49,684 nt of DNA, taken from positions 1 to 49,684 of the forward strand of contig JAUWHR010000008.1 of NCBI GenBank assembly GCA_030605795.1. Direction: 5' to 3'. Positions within the stretch are counted from its first letter, which is position 1, and the number at the start of each line of letters is the position of its first letter. Shown piece by piece: positions 25,968 through 34,295 of the stretch. The stretch comes from Anaerolineae bacterium. GTDB lineage: Bacteria; Chloroflexota; Anaerolineae; Anaerolineales; E44-bin32. The notes under the pieces are model-generated. The model saw only the letters and a list, made by a program, of their open reading frames with translations, did not search any database and was not told where the DNA came from. A program made the translations under genes and the position numbers.

Positions 25968-26615
25968 ATGGCAGATCTTACAAAAAACATCATCACCCAA
26001 CTGTATGACGGTGATGACAAACAGGTCGCCAGTCTAGTTCAACAAGCATTGGATAGTGGTATGACTGCTTCGGAAGTCCTGAGTGGAGGTCTTATCTGCG
26101 GCATGGATGAGGTGGGCAGGGATTTTAAGGGTGGTGAGTTATTTATACCCGAGGTGCTGCTTGCTGCCCGTGCTATGCGGGCAGGTATGAATATCATTCG
26201 GCCGCTGCTCTCTAAGAGCGATATACCCACCACAGGCAAGTACCTAATTGGAACGGTTAGGGGTGACCTACATGATATCGGTAAAAATCTGGTCAAAATG
26301 ATGTTGGAAGGTGCCGGCTTCGAGATCATCGATTTGGGGACTGATGTATCGGCAGAGACATTTGTGTCAGCTGTACGCGAGAATCAACCAGACATACTAG
26401 GAATGAGCGCTTTGTTAACCACAACGATGCCGGAGATGAAGGTGATCATTAACGCTTTAGAAGCTGCAGGGCTTCGCGATTCGGTCAAGATCATGGTCGG
26501 TGGCGCCCCATTGACCGATAATTTTGCAAAGACGATCGGGGCCGATGCTTATTCGCCCGAGGCAGCGACAGCCGTAGACAGTGCCCGGTATTTATCAAGA
26601 CAGATTCGGGGATAG
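25968..26615 (+). CDS. Corrinoid (cobalamin-binding) methyltransferase carrier protein
   Basis: A 215-residue two-domain corrinoid protein like MtaC/MtbC/MttC and the B12 module of methionine synthase. The N-terminal helical cap (~1-85; GMDEVGRDFKGGELFIPEVLLAARAM) precedes the Rossmann B12 domain with the axial-ligand motif D100-L-H102-D-I-G105, then DILGMSALLTTTMPEM and MVGGAPLT. It carries a methyl group on cobalamin between two methyltransferases. No methyltransferase (MtaB, MttB, MtaA or MeTr type) is encoded nearby, so its partner is unknown. A strong AGGAGG precedes the ATG. It follows the thiolase/DUF35 operon after a 390-base gap that holds a gene remnant. Confidence 0.92.
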   Translation: MADLTKNIITQLYDGDDKQVASLVQQALDSGMTASEVLSGGLICGMDEVGRDFKGGELFIPEVLLAARAMRAGMNIIRPLLSKSDIPTTGKYLIGTVRGDLHDIGKNLVKMMLEGAGFEIIDLGTDVSAETFVSAVRENQPDILGMSALLTTTMPEMKVIINALEAAGLRDSVKIMVGGAPLTDNFAKTIGADAYSPEAATAVDSARYLSRQIRG

Positions 26616-26820
26616 ACCAACTCTTATGCCGAATATTGGAGGCTGATGGTTTTCGAATTCAGTATCGGTCACCTCCCGACGCCCCTATGTGCGATTGACC
26701 AAAGCAATTTATCCTTATGTGCGGAGACACCCCCGAGGCTAAAACATTCAATGAGGGTTTGAGGGTCGTTCCTGAATCGCAGCATGCGCTATGAATGAGA
26801 TCGCTTTACAACCTCGATGT

Positions 26821-27822
26821 TTAGATGTGTTGATAGAAGGATCGGGGCTCCAATTCGGCGAAGTCGCCAACCTCAACCAGATGCCGCCGCAGGTCCACAC
26901 ACAGATGACACTTTCCCACGTAACCCTCGGAAAGTGGTTGGTAGTCGAATTCCCCCTGCGCCAACCCCAGCAACCCGTACGGCCCACGCTCAATAAGCAC
27001 CTCGACGAGCTGAGGATAGCGACCAGCCCGAAAGTCGTCCAGAACCTTGGTCAACTCGCGCCAACTTCCGATCATAAGTCCACCGCAGAAGCCCGAGATG
27101 TAGTTGCCGTAGAGGTCAAAGTGGGAGTGATGTGCGTAAAGGATCTCCCCTGTGCAGTCCATATCGGCGAAGGCCTCCACCGGGCGCCTGGGCACCAGAT
27201 GGCCCAGCTGGTAACCCGATCGCCCACCTGAGATGATCCCATAGCCCTGCCACAGGATGCGACGCGCTTCTTCTGCGCCAAATATCTCCTCATAACTCGA
27301 GAGGGGAGTAGGTCGATCGATGTCGAAAATTTGTATGATTTTGAGGTATTCGGGCAGATAGACGATCGTCCCTCGCGACCCAAAGACCTCTAACGCGGCA
27401 TCGACCGCTCGCAGCGTACGCACAGGCGGGACCTTCTCAGCGTGAAATGGGGAGCAACTGATTAGAACCGCTTGGAGACCGGCTTCCCGCAAGGCGGTGA
27501 ACCGGTGACCCACCTCGCCATCGTCCGTGCACCAACTGGCGCTGGTCTCGACATAGCACGAGATACCCCGCTCGACCGCCTGACGCACGCCCTCTAAAAG
27601 CAAGGGGAAGTGGAGGAACGGCTCCCCGCCGGTGAAGTGCACCTGCGGCGGACGCGGCCAGACCATGACCGCATCCAACGCTTCACTCAAGCTCTCCACC
27701 GACATCGGCTCCTGCTCCCAGCGCGGCCCACAGTTATAAAGACAATGCTTGCAACCGCTGTGGCAATAGTAGCTGAGGATGATGCCGATATCCTGTGGGT
27801 AAAGGATGGAACCTGTATTCAC
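26821..27822 (-). CDS. Radical SAM protein
   Basis: A 333-residue radical SAM enzyme. The [4Fe-4S] motif is SYYCHSGCKHCLYNC (C-x3-C-x2-C, residues ~20-27, with one extra Cys) and the SAM-contacting VHFTGGEPFLHF is at ~61-72. The C-terminal part has the cysteine-bearing MDCTGEILY, ISGFCGGLMIG and GKCHLCVDLRRHL segments, which could hold an auxiliary cluster. It resembles uncharacterised radical SAM proteins with SPASM-like ends; the substrate cannot be told. The start is GTG at 27822. It lies 34 bases after the nitroreductase gene on the same strand, so the two are probably co-transcribed. Confidence 0.88.
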   Translation of the reverse strand: MNTGSILYPQDIGIILSYYCHSGCKHCLYNCGPRWEQEPMSVESLSEALDAVMVWPRPPQVHFTGGEPFLHFPLLLEGVRQAVERGISCYVETSASWCTDDGEVGHRFTALREAGLQAVLISCSPFHAEKVPPVRTLRAVDAALEVFGSRGTIVYLPEYLKIIQIFDIDRPTPLSSYEEIFGAEEARRILWQGYGIISGGRSGYQLGHLVPRRPVEAFADMDCTGEILYAHHSHFDLYGNYISGFCGGLMIGSWRELTKVLDDFRAGRYPQLVEVLIERGPYGLLGLAQGEFDYQPLSEGYVGKCHLCVDLRRHLVEVGDFAELEPRSFYQHI

Positions 27823-27856
27823 CCTAGGGGAACCCCGCCTTTTAAGGTGTTCAGGC

Positions 27857-28366
27857 TCACCACCGCTCGTACCGGACTAAATCCTCCAGCGACTTACGCT
27901 TCTTAGGCTTGGGCTGATCGTCAGGATAGCCCAATGGGGTGAAGATGATCGGTTCCACCTCATCGGGCAGACCAAGCACCTCACGCGTTGCAGCCACGTT
28001 AAAAGCGCCGACCCAACATGTGCCCAGCCCAAGGTCTGCAGCGGCAAGGATCAAGTGATCCATGACGATGGCTACATCCACGGGGGCAAAATTCCTGTCA
28101 TCCTCGCGGGTCCAGGCTCCACCCGAGATTCCACAGGCGCAGATGACCAATGGTGCCTGCACAAACCAGTCTCGGTCGTAAATGCGTCGCAATTCCGCTT
28201 CGCGCCCCTCGGTGTGTATCACAATCAGTTGGAAGGGTTGGCGGTTGGCGGCTGTCGGCGCCAAACGAGCTGCTTCCAACACTTTTTGAAGTTCTTCTTC
28301 CCCCACCGGATCCGGCTTGTACGCTCGTACACTGTAGCGGGTTCTGATCAACTCTAAGAATTCCAC
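27857..28366 (-). CDS. Nitroreductase-family flavoprotein
   Basis: A 169-residue FMN-dependent nitroreductase-fold protein. The N-terminal IRTRYSVRAYKPDPV and LEAARLAPTAANRQPFQLIV segments bind FMN, and AAADLGLGTCWVGAF with EPIIFTPLGYPDD close the fold. Members reduce nitro groups, quinones, enones or act in dehalogenation; the physiological substrate is unknown. The GTG start at 28366 follows a GGAGG site spaced about eight bases. It is the probable first gene of a pair with the radical SAM gene. Confidence 0.92.
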   Translation of the reverse strand: MEFLELIRTRYSVRAYKPDPVGEEELQKVLEAARLAPTAANRQPFQLIVIHTEGREAELRRIYDRDWFVQAPLVICACGISGGAWTREDDRNFAPVDVAIVMDHLILAAADLGLGTCWVGAFNVAATREVLGLPDEVEPIIFTPLGYPDDQPKPKKRKSLEDLVRYERW

Positions 28367-28433
28367 CTTTCGCCTCCTGTTCCTATTCTGTGATTCGCTA
28401 GTAAGAAATAGTTTAGCACTTTTCGTTCAGAAG

Positions 28434-28564
28434 TTACGCAGTTGAGGTGCCCGGCACTTGAAAATGAGAGTATCACGGTATTAAAGGTGTTTCGAAAGCA
28501 ATGATTTCAGCTTTCCAAAGGATTGTATTAAGTGCCGGGCACCTTTTGACCTTGAATTGCGTAA
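28434..28564. mobile_element. 131-bp MITE/REP-like palindromic element
   Basis: The outer ends TTACGCA (28434-28440) and TGCGTAA (28558-28564) are inverted repeats, and inside them AGGTGCCCGGCACTT (28445-28459) faces its perfect complement AAGTGCCGGGCACCT (28530-28544). About 70 bases lie between the inner arms and encode nothing. The layout is that of a miniature non-autonomous element or a paired REP sequence; GTGCCCGGCAC-type palindromes are commonly associated with REP elements. No transposase is in the window. Confidence 0.65.
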
Positions 28565-28573
28565 GTATTTCGC

Positions 28574-28775
28574 TTAATGGATCATAACCTCCTCCATCAG
28601 TCGCCGTCGGACACGTCGGTGCAACCAAAGCAAGAAACCCGATGTTGCCAATCCTACCAGTGTCATCCCCGCGGTGTTATCGGGTCGCGAAGCATCAAGC
28701 TCCGATAGTGGCGCCAGGATGATGAAAAAAGCAAGCACACCGCTAACCAACGCCAGCCGCTCCTCATCGGACCAT
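28574..28775 (-). pseudogene. Small two-helix membrane protein gene with a probable frameshift after the start codon
   Basis: The minus strand reads GWSDEERLALVSGVLAFFII, LAPLSELDASRPDNTAGMTL, VGLATSGFLLWLHRRVRRRL, MEEVMIH to a TAA at 28574, with two clear membrane segments and a basic end. No start codon is in frame before a TGA at 28780-28778. An ATG at 28775 becomes in frame if one G is removed, giving MSDEERLAL. I therefore read it as a small membrane protein gene with a one-base insertion, or a sequence error. The family is not recognised. Confidence 0.45.
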
Positions 28776-28814
28776 CCTCAGTCACCAGATATGTGCCTGA
28801 CTTCCCCAAGACCC

Positions 28815-29603
28815 TCAGAAATTCGCCTCTCGCTTCTCAATGAAGGCGGTCAGCCCCTCCAAGAAATCGGGGGTTCCTGCCTGGTAAATAAATCTTTCCC
28901 GCTCCAGCGCCATCTGCTCCTTTAGCCGCGGGAGTAGCGCAGCGTTTGTCAGCACCTTCGCTGAAGCAAAAGCGGTTTTCGGTCCGTGTGCGATTTGCCC
29001 AGCCAATTTCCTCACCCGCTCGATCAATCTCCCGTTTGGCACCACCTCACTCACCAGCCCCAAATCGAGAGCTTGGCGTGCCTCAAGCACCGGATCCATC
29101 ATCATCAACTCCGCCGCTTTGGAGGGGCCGAGGAAATGGGCTACTGTGACTGTCCAACCTCCGAGCGGGACCAAACCTATGGAGGTAAAGCTCTGCTTGA
29201 ACCTTGCTCCCTCAGCCGCGATCCGTAGATCACACGCGGCGGCGAGGCTCATCCCCGCACCAGCGATGACCCCATTGATGGCCGCGACCACCGGTCTCTC
29301 CATGGAACGCAATACCATAACCGCGCGATGGATATGGTCGAGCAAAGTTCGGAAGAAAGCCTGGGGGTCCCCACCCGCCTGGATATGTTCCCAAGCAGCT
29401 TTCATGTCCCCGCCGACACAGAAACCACGGCCGGTACCTGTGAGCAAGACCACACTCACGCTCGGTTCATCGGCGCAAGCTTGGAGGTTGCGAACCAACT
29501 CCTCGATCATCGGGATGTCGAGAGCGTTGAGCACCTGTGGTCGGTTAAAGGTGATAGACGCAATGCCCTCATCCACTCTCATCAGCACCTTTTCATCGGT
29601 CAT
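28815..29603 (-). CDS. Enoyl-CoA hydratase/isomerase (crotonase) family protein
   Basis: A 262-residue crotonase-fold protein. ASITFNRPQVLNALDIPMIEEL, TGTGRGFCVGGDMK (first oxyanion-hole segment) and VVAAINGVIAGAGMSLAAACDLRIA (second) are typical. In the SFTSIGLVPLGGWTVTVAHFLG segment the position of the second catalytic acid of true hydratases is Gly rather than Glu, and no obvious first Glu is present in GVIAGAGMS, so an isomerase or other crotonase reaction is possible. The ATG at 29603 has AGGAGA about 12 bases upstream; the TTG frame to 29630 is less likely. Confidence 0.88.
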   Translation of the reverse strand: MTDEKVLMRVDEGIASITFNRPQVLNALDIPMIEELVRNLQACADEPSVSVVLLTGTGRGFCVGGDMKAAWEHIQAGGDPQAFFRTLLDHIHRAVMVLRSMERPVVAAINGVIAGAGMSLAAACDLRIAAEGARFKQSFTSIGLVPLGGWTVTVAHFLGPSKAAELMMMDPVLEARQALDLGLVSEVVPNGRLIERVRKLAGQIAHGPKTAFASAKVLTNAALLPRLKEQMALERERFIYQAGTPDFLEGLTAFIEKREANF

Positions 29604-29713
29604 TTTTTTATAGTCTCCTATCGCTACCAACGGGATTGAAGTTGCATTCCGGGGAATTCACCAGAAGTTGTCATGGCCCGCTGAGCAGACCCCATACCAA
29701 CCAACGCACCCAC

Positions 29714-30886
29714 CTATCTTGCTAATTGTTCAAACACACTATGCATTCGCTCCAACGCCTGCTTGATATCTCCGATAGAGGCGGCGTATGAGAGACGCAA
29801 GTATCCCTCGCCGTTTGTTCCAAAGGCTGTCCCCGGTAGTAGGGCCACGCCTGCCTGGTCGAGCAGTAGATTGGCTAACTCCTCGGATGTCAATCCGCAG
29901 GCCTCGACATTGGGGAAGACATAGAAAGCCCCCTGGGGAACCTGGCAGCGGACACCGGGGAGCGCGTTCAACCCCACCACCATCACATCGCGCCGCTGCT
30001 GGAACGTCGCTACCGCCGCCTCAACCTGCTCTTGTGGTCCGATCAGGGCTTCGAGGCCGGCATACTGGGTGAAGTGGGCGGTGCAGCCGAGGGCATGGGT
30101 AAACAATAATCCAACCCGCTCCGCTAACTCCTCGGGCATTATCCCGAAGCCAAGACGCCAGCCGGTCATGGCATAGGTTTTAGAGAAGCCATCAACAACG
30201 ACTACCCGTTCAGCCATACCGTCCAGGGATGCGATGCTGGGTGCCGTCAGGCCATCGTATACAAAGCGGGCATTGATCTCGTCTGACAGCACCCAGCAGT
30301 CATACTTCTGGGCGGCGGCGGCGATGTGCTCCAAATCACCCAGAGGCATCACCCCGCCGGTCGGGTTCCCAGGCGTGTTGAGAATGATTAAACGGGTGCA
30401 CTCACCGATCAGGTGATCGAAGGCTTCCAGGTCAAAGGAGAAGTTCTTCTCTTCAAGCAAGGGCGCCGGCACTGGCACGCCCCCCGCCACGCCAATCATC
30501 GCCGGGTAAGTGGGGAAGCCCGGATCAGGATAGATTACCTCATCCCCCGGCTCAACCAGGGCCAGAGTGGGGAAGAATAGGCTTGGCTTCGCTCCAGGGC
30601 TGACGACCACCTGGTTGGGTCGAACCCTTATCCCACGTCGCCGACCAGCGTCTTCGGCGATCGCCTGCCTTAAGCTCGATAGCCCGGCGGGAGGGTTATA
30701 GCGCGTATACCCCTCAGCGATGGCGCGCACACCAGCCAGACTGATGTTAGGGAACGTCTCAAAGTCAGGTTGACCGATCTCAAGATGGATGATATCCCGA
30801 CCGCTGGCCTCCAACTCCTGCGCGCGGGCCAGTACCTGATACGCGCCTTCGGGTCTAAGGTGGGCAGTACGCTGGGTAAAGTGCAT
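29714..30886 (-). CDS. PLP-dependent class I aminotransferase (AspC-like)
   Basis: About 390 residues, fold-type I aminotransferase of the aspartate/aromatic group. Visible elements: IHLEIGQPDFETFPNI, YTRYNPPAGLSSLRQAIAED, the NTPGNPTGG segment that holds the conserved Asn, SDEINARFVYDG, and the PLP-binding Lys in VVVDGFSKTYAMTGWRLGF, with the carboxylate-binding Arg in GYLRLSYA. The amino donor cannot be fixed. The ATG at 30886 (MHFTQRT) follows GGAGGAGG at a proper distance; the GTG frame to 30901 overlaps that site and is unlikely. Confidence 0.92.
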   Translation of the reverse strand: MHFTQRTAHLRPEGAYQVLARAQELEASGRDIIHLEIGQPDFETFPNISLAGVRAIAEGYTRYNPPAGLSSLRQAIAEDAGRRRGIRVRPNQVVVSPGAKPSLFFPTLALVEPGDEVIYPDPGFPTYPAMIGVAGGVPVPAPLLEEKNFSFDLEAFDHLIGECTRLIILNTPGNPTGGVMPLGDLEHIAAAAQKYDCWVLSDEINARFVYDGLTAPSIASLDGMAERVVVVDGFSKTYAMTGWRLGFGIMPEELAERVGLLFTHALGCTAHFTQYAGLEALIGPQEQVEAAVATFQQRRDVMVVGLNALPGVRCQVPQGAFYVFPNVEACGLTSEELANLLLDQAGVALLPGTAFGTNGEGYLRLSYAASIGDIKQALERMHSVFEQLAR

Positions 30887-31136
30887 CACAGCCTCCTCCA
30901 CTGGTCTGATTAAGCATAGGCTAAGATTCTAGAGTGATTACTTTACCCCGACAACTTACCGGTAACATTTAGAATCTCCAGAGGGTACTAACGATCAAGT
31001 GGTCGACTGATCACAATCGAGAAAATACTAGCGTGGGCCATAGTCGCTAGGGAGCACTTTCAATTGGTGGGAGTAGCCGAGAGGAAGGTATAGCAATCGC
31101 GGTATTCCGGGGTGAGCCTAGAGACAACTACTAATT

Positions 31137-33674
31137 TTACCCATCCAACACCTCGCGGATCAACCTCGCCAGGACGTCCGAGCGCAGGGGCTTCTGAAGC
31201 CAAGTGAAACCCTTCTTATCCAAGAGTTCCCTGGTTCCAGTCCCCAGCGGATAGCCTGTCATAAAAACTACTTTGGCCCCAATTTTCCTGACCATCAGTT
31301 CCTGGTACAACTCAACACCACCCATTTCCGGCATCACCAAATCGCTTAATACTAGATCAATCGCTCCATTGTGCTGCCCGATGATCTCCAGTGCCTCCCG
31401 ACCATTTGCAGCCGTTAGAACTTGATAGTTAAGTGTTTCAAGGATATCACGCACTGCTATCAGGGTCGCCTTGTCGTCTTCGACAACCAGAATGAGTTCC
31501 TCTTTCCCATCCACCAGCACATTTGCCAGTGCTGTCACCGACGACCATTCAGGCACCTCGATCGCAGGCAGATAAATAATGAAAGTCGTTCCCACTCCTA
31601 TCTGGCTCTTGACATCAATATAACCATCATGTTGCTTTACGATGCCGTACACCTGAGCCAGTCCTAATCCACTCCCCTCTCCAGGACCTTTGGTGGTATA
31701 GAAGGGTTCAAAGATATGAGGTAGGATATCGGGGGCAATACCTACGCCACTGTCCGACACGCGCAACTGCAGCCACGCACCAGGTGCCATATCTCGAAAA
31801 GGCGGCAGTTCTCTGGGCTCTATTCGCAACCGAGAGAGCACGAAGCACAACTCTCCCCCCTCCGGCATAGCATCCCGGGCATTAAATGCTAGGTTCATTA
31901 GAATTTGTTGGATACGGGCTGGGTCGGCATTGACCACATAGTTCTCGTCGTCACATTCTAGCCTCACCCGAACTCCTTCTGGAAGGGTCCTTGACAGCAG
32001 TTTTTCTATATCCTTGAGGAATGGCGCCAGGTCCATGGGAGTTTGGTCCATCACCGTACGCCGGCTGTAATCCAGGATTTGCCGAGTCAGGGTAGTTGCC
32101 CGTTCAGCCTGCTGATAGATCGTCGCCAGGCGGTCTCGATTCTTAGTCGACAGGCCCTGTGTCTGAAGCAACATCTCAGTGTACAGGATTATCGCGCCCA
32201 GGATGTTGTTGAAATCGTGGGCGATTCCTGCCGCCAATTGTCCCACAGCTGCCAAGCGGTCCTGCAACTGGACGCGCCACTGCGTCTCCTTCTCAGCGGT
32301 GACATCCCGGATGACTAACACCCAACCGCCAATCTGAGGCCCTGCCTCCATTTGCTGAGCAACCACGTCGAAAAATCGCCGAGCCGGCCCTTCCAGCGTC
32401 ACTTCATAGATGCTTTTCCCTTGATTAGAAGGATCCAACAGAGTCTCGAGGGAATTGTCCCCCAGATGAGTCAATACATCCCCGATACCTGCCCCGGCCA
32501 AAATCGCGAGTTGATCCTCCGCCACTGGATTGGCGAGAACCACTCGCTTCTCAGCATCAAGCGCCACAACACCGTCGCCAATGCTGTGTAGAGTGACCAC
32601 CAGGCGTTCCCGCTCGGCAGCCAGCGCGACCTCCGCCTGCTTCCGCTCACTGATATCACGCAATACAACCACATGGCTTGCTAGTTGCCCATGCCAACCG
32701 CCCAATGGTGAGACCCGCATGTCGTATTTGCGCGGCTCGCCTCCCACATGCAACACCACCTCTCTTATCACTTCACTATCGTCTGGAGAAACCTCGATCA
32801 GATTGGACCCCGCGGGCCATTCCTCATCCACGGGCTGCCCGATCACATCCAACGCCTCACAGCCAATGAGTCGCGTGGCAGCAGAGTTCAGCTCTACGAT
32901 GTGGTTCATGGCATCCAGCACGATCACTGCATCGCTCATGCCCTCAATCGCGGCTCCACGCCCCATCGGCACAAAGTCACCCAAGCGAACACGCCACATA
33001 CCCCACACGATTGCTGGTGCTGCGATCGTTAACGCAAATGCGGTGGAATCAACCTGTACAATAAATTCTATACCTACGATGTCGAGGAGATTGATCAACC
33101 ACGGAGTGAAAATTGCGATCAACAACGCGTTGGTTTGCCAGCGGTAGGTACGACGATATCGAACTAGCATCCGGACGAGCAACAATACACCCCAGCTCAG
33201 CATAAGATATGAATGCAGAACTAAGGCCCAGAAGCATAGTCCATTGATTTTGGTCATTTCTGAGGTTGGGAGAGACAGATGAAGTGTGATACTTGTCCAA
33301 ACAAGCTCATGGTACTCGTTAGTCAGGATCAGGAGCAGGAAGGCCAAAGGAATGACGCTCAGTAGAATCACCCGATTGCGGGTGAGCCAACTTTCCTTCC
33401 CGGTACACCGGAGAATATAGATGAACCACCCCGTCGGCACTACAAGGATGCCGGCGTATTTAACCTTATCCCAGAAAATCTTCGCCGCTAGACTAAAACT
33501 CCCGATTTCGAACGCAGCCCCCAGAATCCATATGGCACCGGCTATAAGAAGCAATGCTCCAATCTTGTTTGGTCCCGGAATGGCGCGCCGCCGATAGATG
33601 TAAATTGCCATGGTGGTTAACAATACAACCACGGCCAATGAGAGGACTAGGTAAGGCGTCACCTGCCAAGTCAT
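31137..33674 (-). CDS. Hybrid histidine kinase: 7TM sensor, two PAS domains, kinase, receiver
   Basis: An 845-residue protein. Residues ~1-235 form an N-terminal histidine-kinase 7TM region. Two PAS domains follow (~240-345: AIEGMSDAVIVLDAMNHIVELN; ~355-460: LHSIGDGVVALDAEKRVVLAN). HisKA carries the phosphoacceptor His near 486 in GQLAAGIAHDFNNILGAI, then the HATPase domain (NLAFNARDAMPEGGEL, GEGSGLGLAQVYGIV). A C-terminal receiver (~725-843) has the phospho-Asp near 776 (LSDLVMPEMGG) and the conserved KPL. The HDFNNI form is typical of kinases whose receiver domain is on the same chain. No DNA-binding output gene is adjacent. The signal is unknown. Confidence 0.92.
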   Translation of the reverse strand: MTWQVTPYLVLSLAVVVLLTTMAIYIYRRRAIPGPNKIGALLLIAGAIWILGAAFEIGSFSLAAKIFWDKVKYAGILVVPTGWFIYILRCTGKESWLTRNRVILLSVIPLAFLLLILTNEYHELVWTSITLHLSLPTSEMTKINGLCFWALVLHSYLMLSWGVLLLVRMLVRYRRTYRWQTNALLIAIFTPWLINLLDIVGIEFIVQVDSTAFALTIAAPAIVWGMWRVRLGDFVPMGRGAAIEGMSDAVIVLDAMNHIVELNSAATRLIGCEALDVIGQPVDEEWPAGSNLIEVSPDDSEVIREVVLHVGGEPRKYDMRVSPLGGWHGQLASHVVVLRDISERKQAEVALAAERERLVVTLHSIGDGVVALDAEKRVVLANPVAEDQLAILAGAGIGDVLTHLGDNSLETLLDPSNQGKSIYEVTLEGPARRFFDVVAQQMEAGPQIGGWVLVIRDVTAEKETQWRVQLQDRLAAVGQLAAGIAHDFNNILGAIILYTEMLLQTQGLSTKNRDRLATIYQQAERATTLTRQILDYSRRTVMDQTPMDLAPFLKDIEKLLSRTLPEGVRVRLECDDENYVVNADPARIQQILMNLAFNARDAMPEGGELCFVLSRLRIEPRELPPFRDMAPGAWLQLRVSDSGVGIAPDILPHIFEPFYTTKGPGEGSGLGLAQVYGIVKQHDGYIDVKSQIGVGTTFIIYLPAIEVPEWSSVTALANVLVDGKEELILVVEDDKATLIAVRDILETLNYQVLTAANGREALEIIGQHNGAIDLVLSDLVMPEMGGVELYQELMVRKIGAKVVFMTGYPLGTGTRELLDKKGFTWLQKPLRSDVLARLIREVLDG

Positions 33675-34295
33675 CGCTCCCTACTCCAAACTCCCTGCAT
33701 CATTCGTTCTTGACCCCGTGTTCGCTACCCAAAATCATATTGCCGTTCGAACTACATTTCCTTAAACCACACAAGTTTGATCCAGGCTGGTTCACGTGAT
33801 GTTCACCCGCAACTTATAGCCCTGGCACCACACGCGATCCTTTGTCCCCGGCACTAGACCCTTGGGTTTAAAATCCATCATATTGCAAAAAGCGCCTCAA
33901 TCACCTTACGGCTTCCATACAGATTGCACCCATTGGGGTCAAGAGGATACGCTGGGATAGCTTAGCCCGGTCTGGCTAGATTAGGCCTGCGGCGGGGTGA
34001 CGGGCACACAATGTGATTCCTGCTCACCATAAACAAACCGCTATCTTTTTTCGATATAGAATAGTCATACGGGTTGCAAGGTTGAAACCAATTGGCCCCT
34101 TTACTTGTGATCCAAATGCACCTGATCTCAGCCGAGCCCCTTCTTCCCATCGCACCTCCCTAAGCGCTGGTCTCAGTCTTGCACCCAACACGAAGGGCGA
34201 AGAATTCATATATGTTTCTTATGTTCACTTTCGCCGCCGCTGATATAATCGTAACGTGACGTGCGCCATAGTGGACGTACATAAGGAAGGTTCCT
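33675..34295. other. Divergent intergenic region between the hybrid kinase and clpC
   Basis: About 620 bases with no convincing gene on either strand; the open frames here are short and unlike proteins. I found neither a CIRCE element nor a clear CtsR-type operator upstream of clpC. The clpC -10 box is listed separately. Confidence 0.4.
34220..34249 (+). promoter_or_regulatory. Probable clpC promoter
   Basis: A perfect TATAAT at 34244-34249 has a poor -35 (TATGTT, 34220-34225) 18 bases upstream. It would give a leader of about 40 bases that ends in the AAGGAAGG ribosome-binding site. The weak -35 suggests a controlled rather than strong constitutive promoter. Confidence 0.5.
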
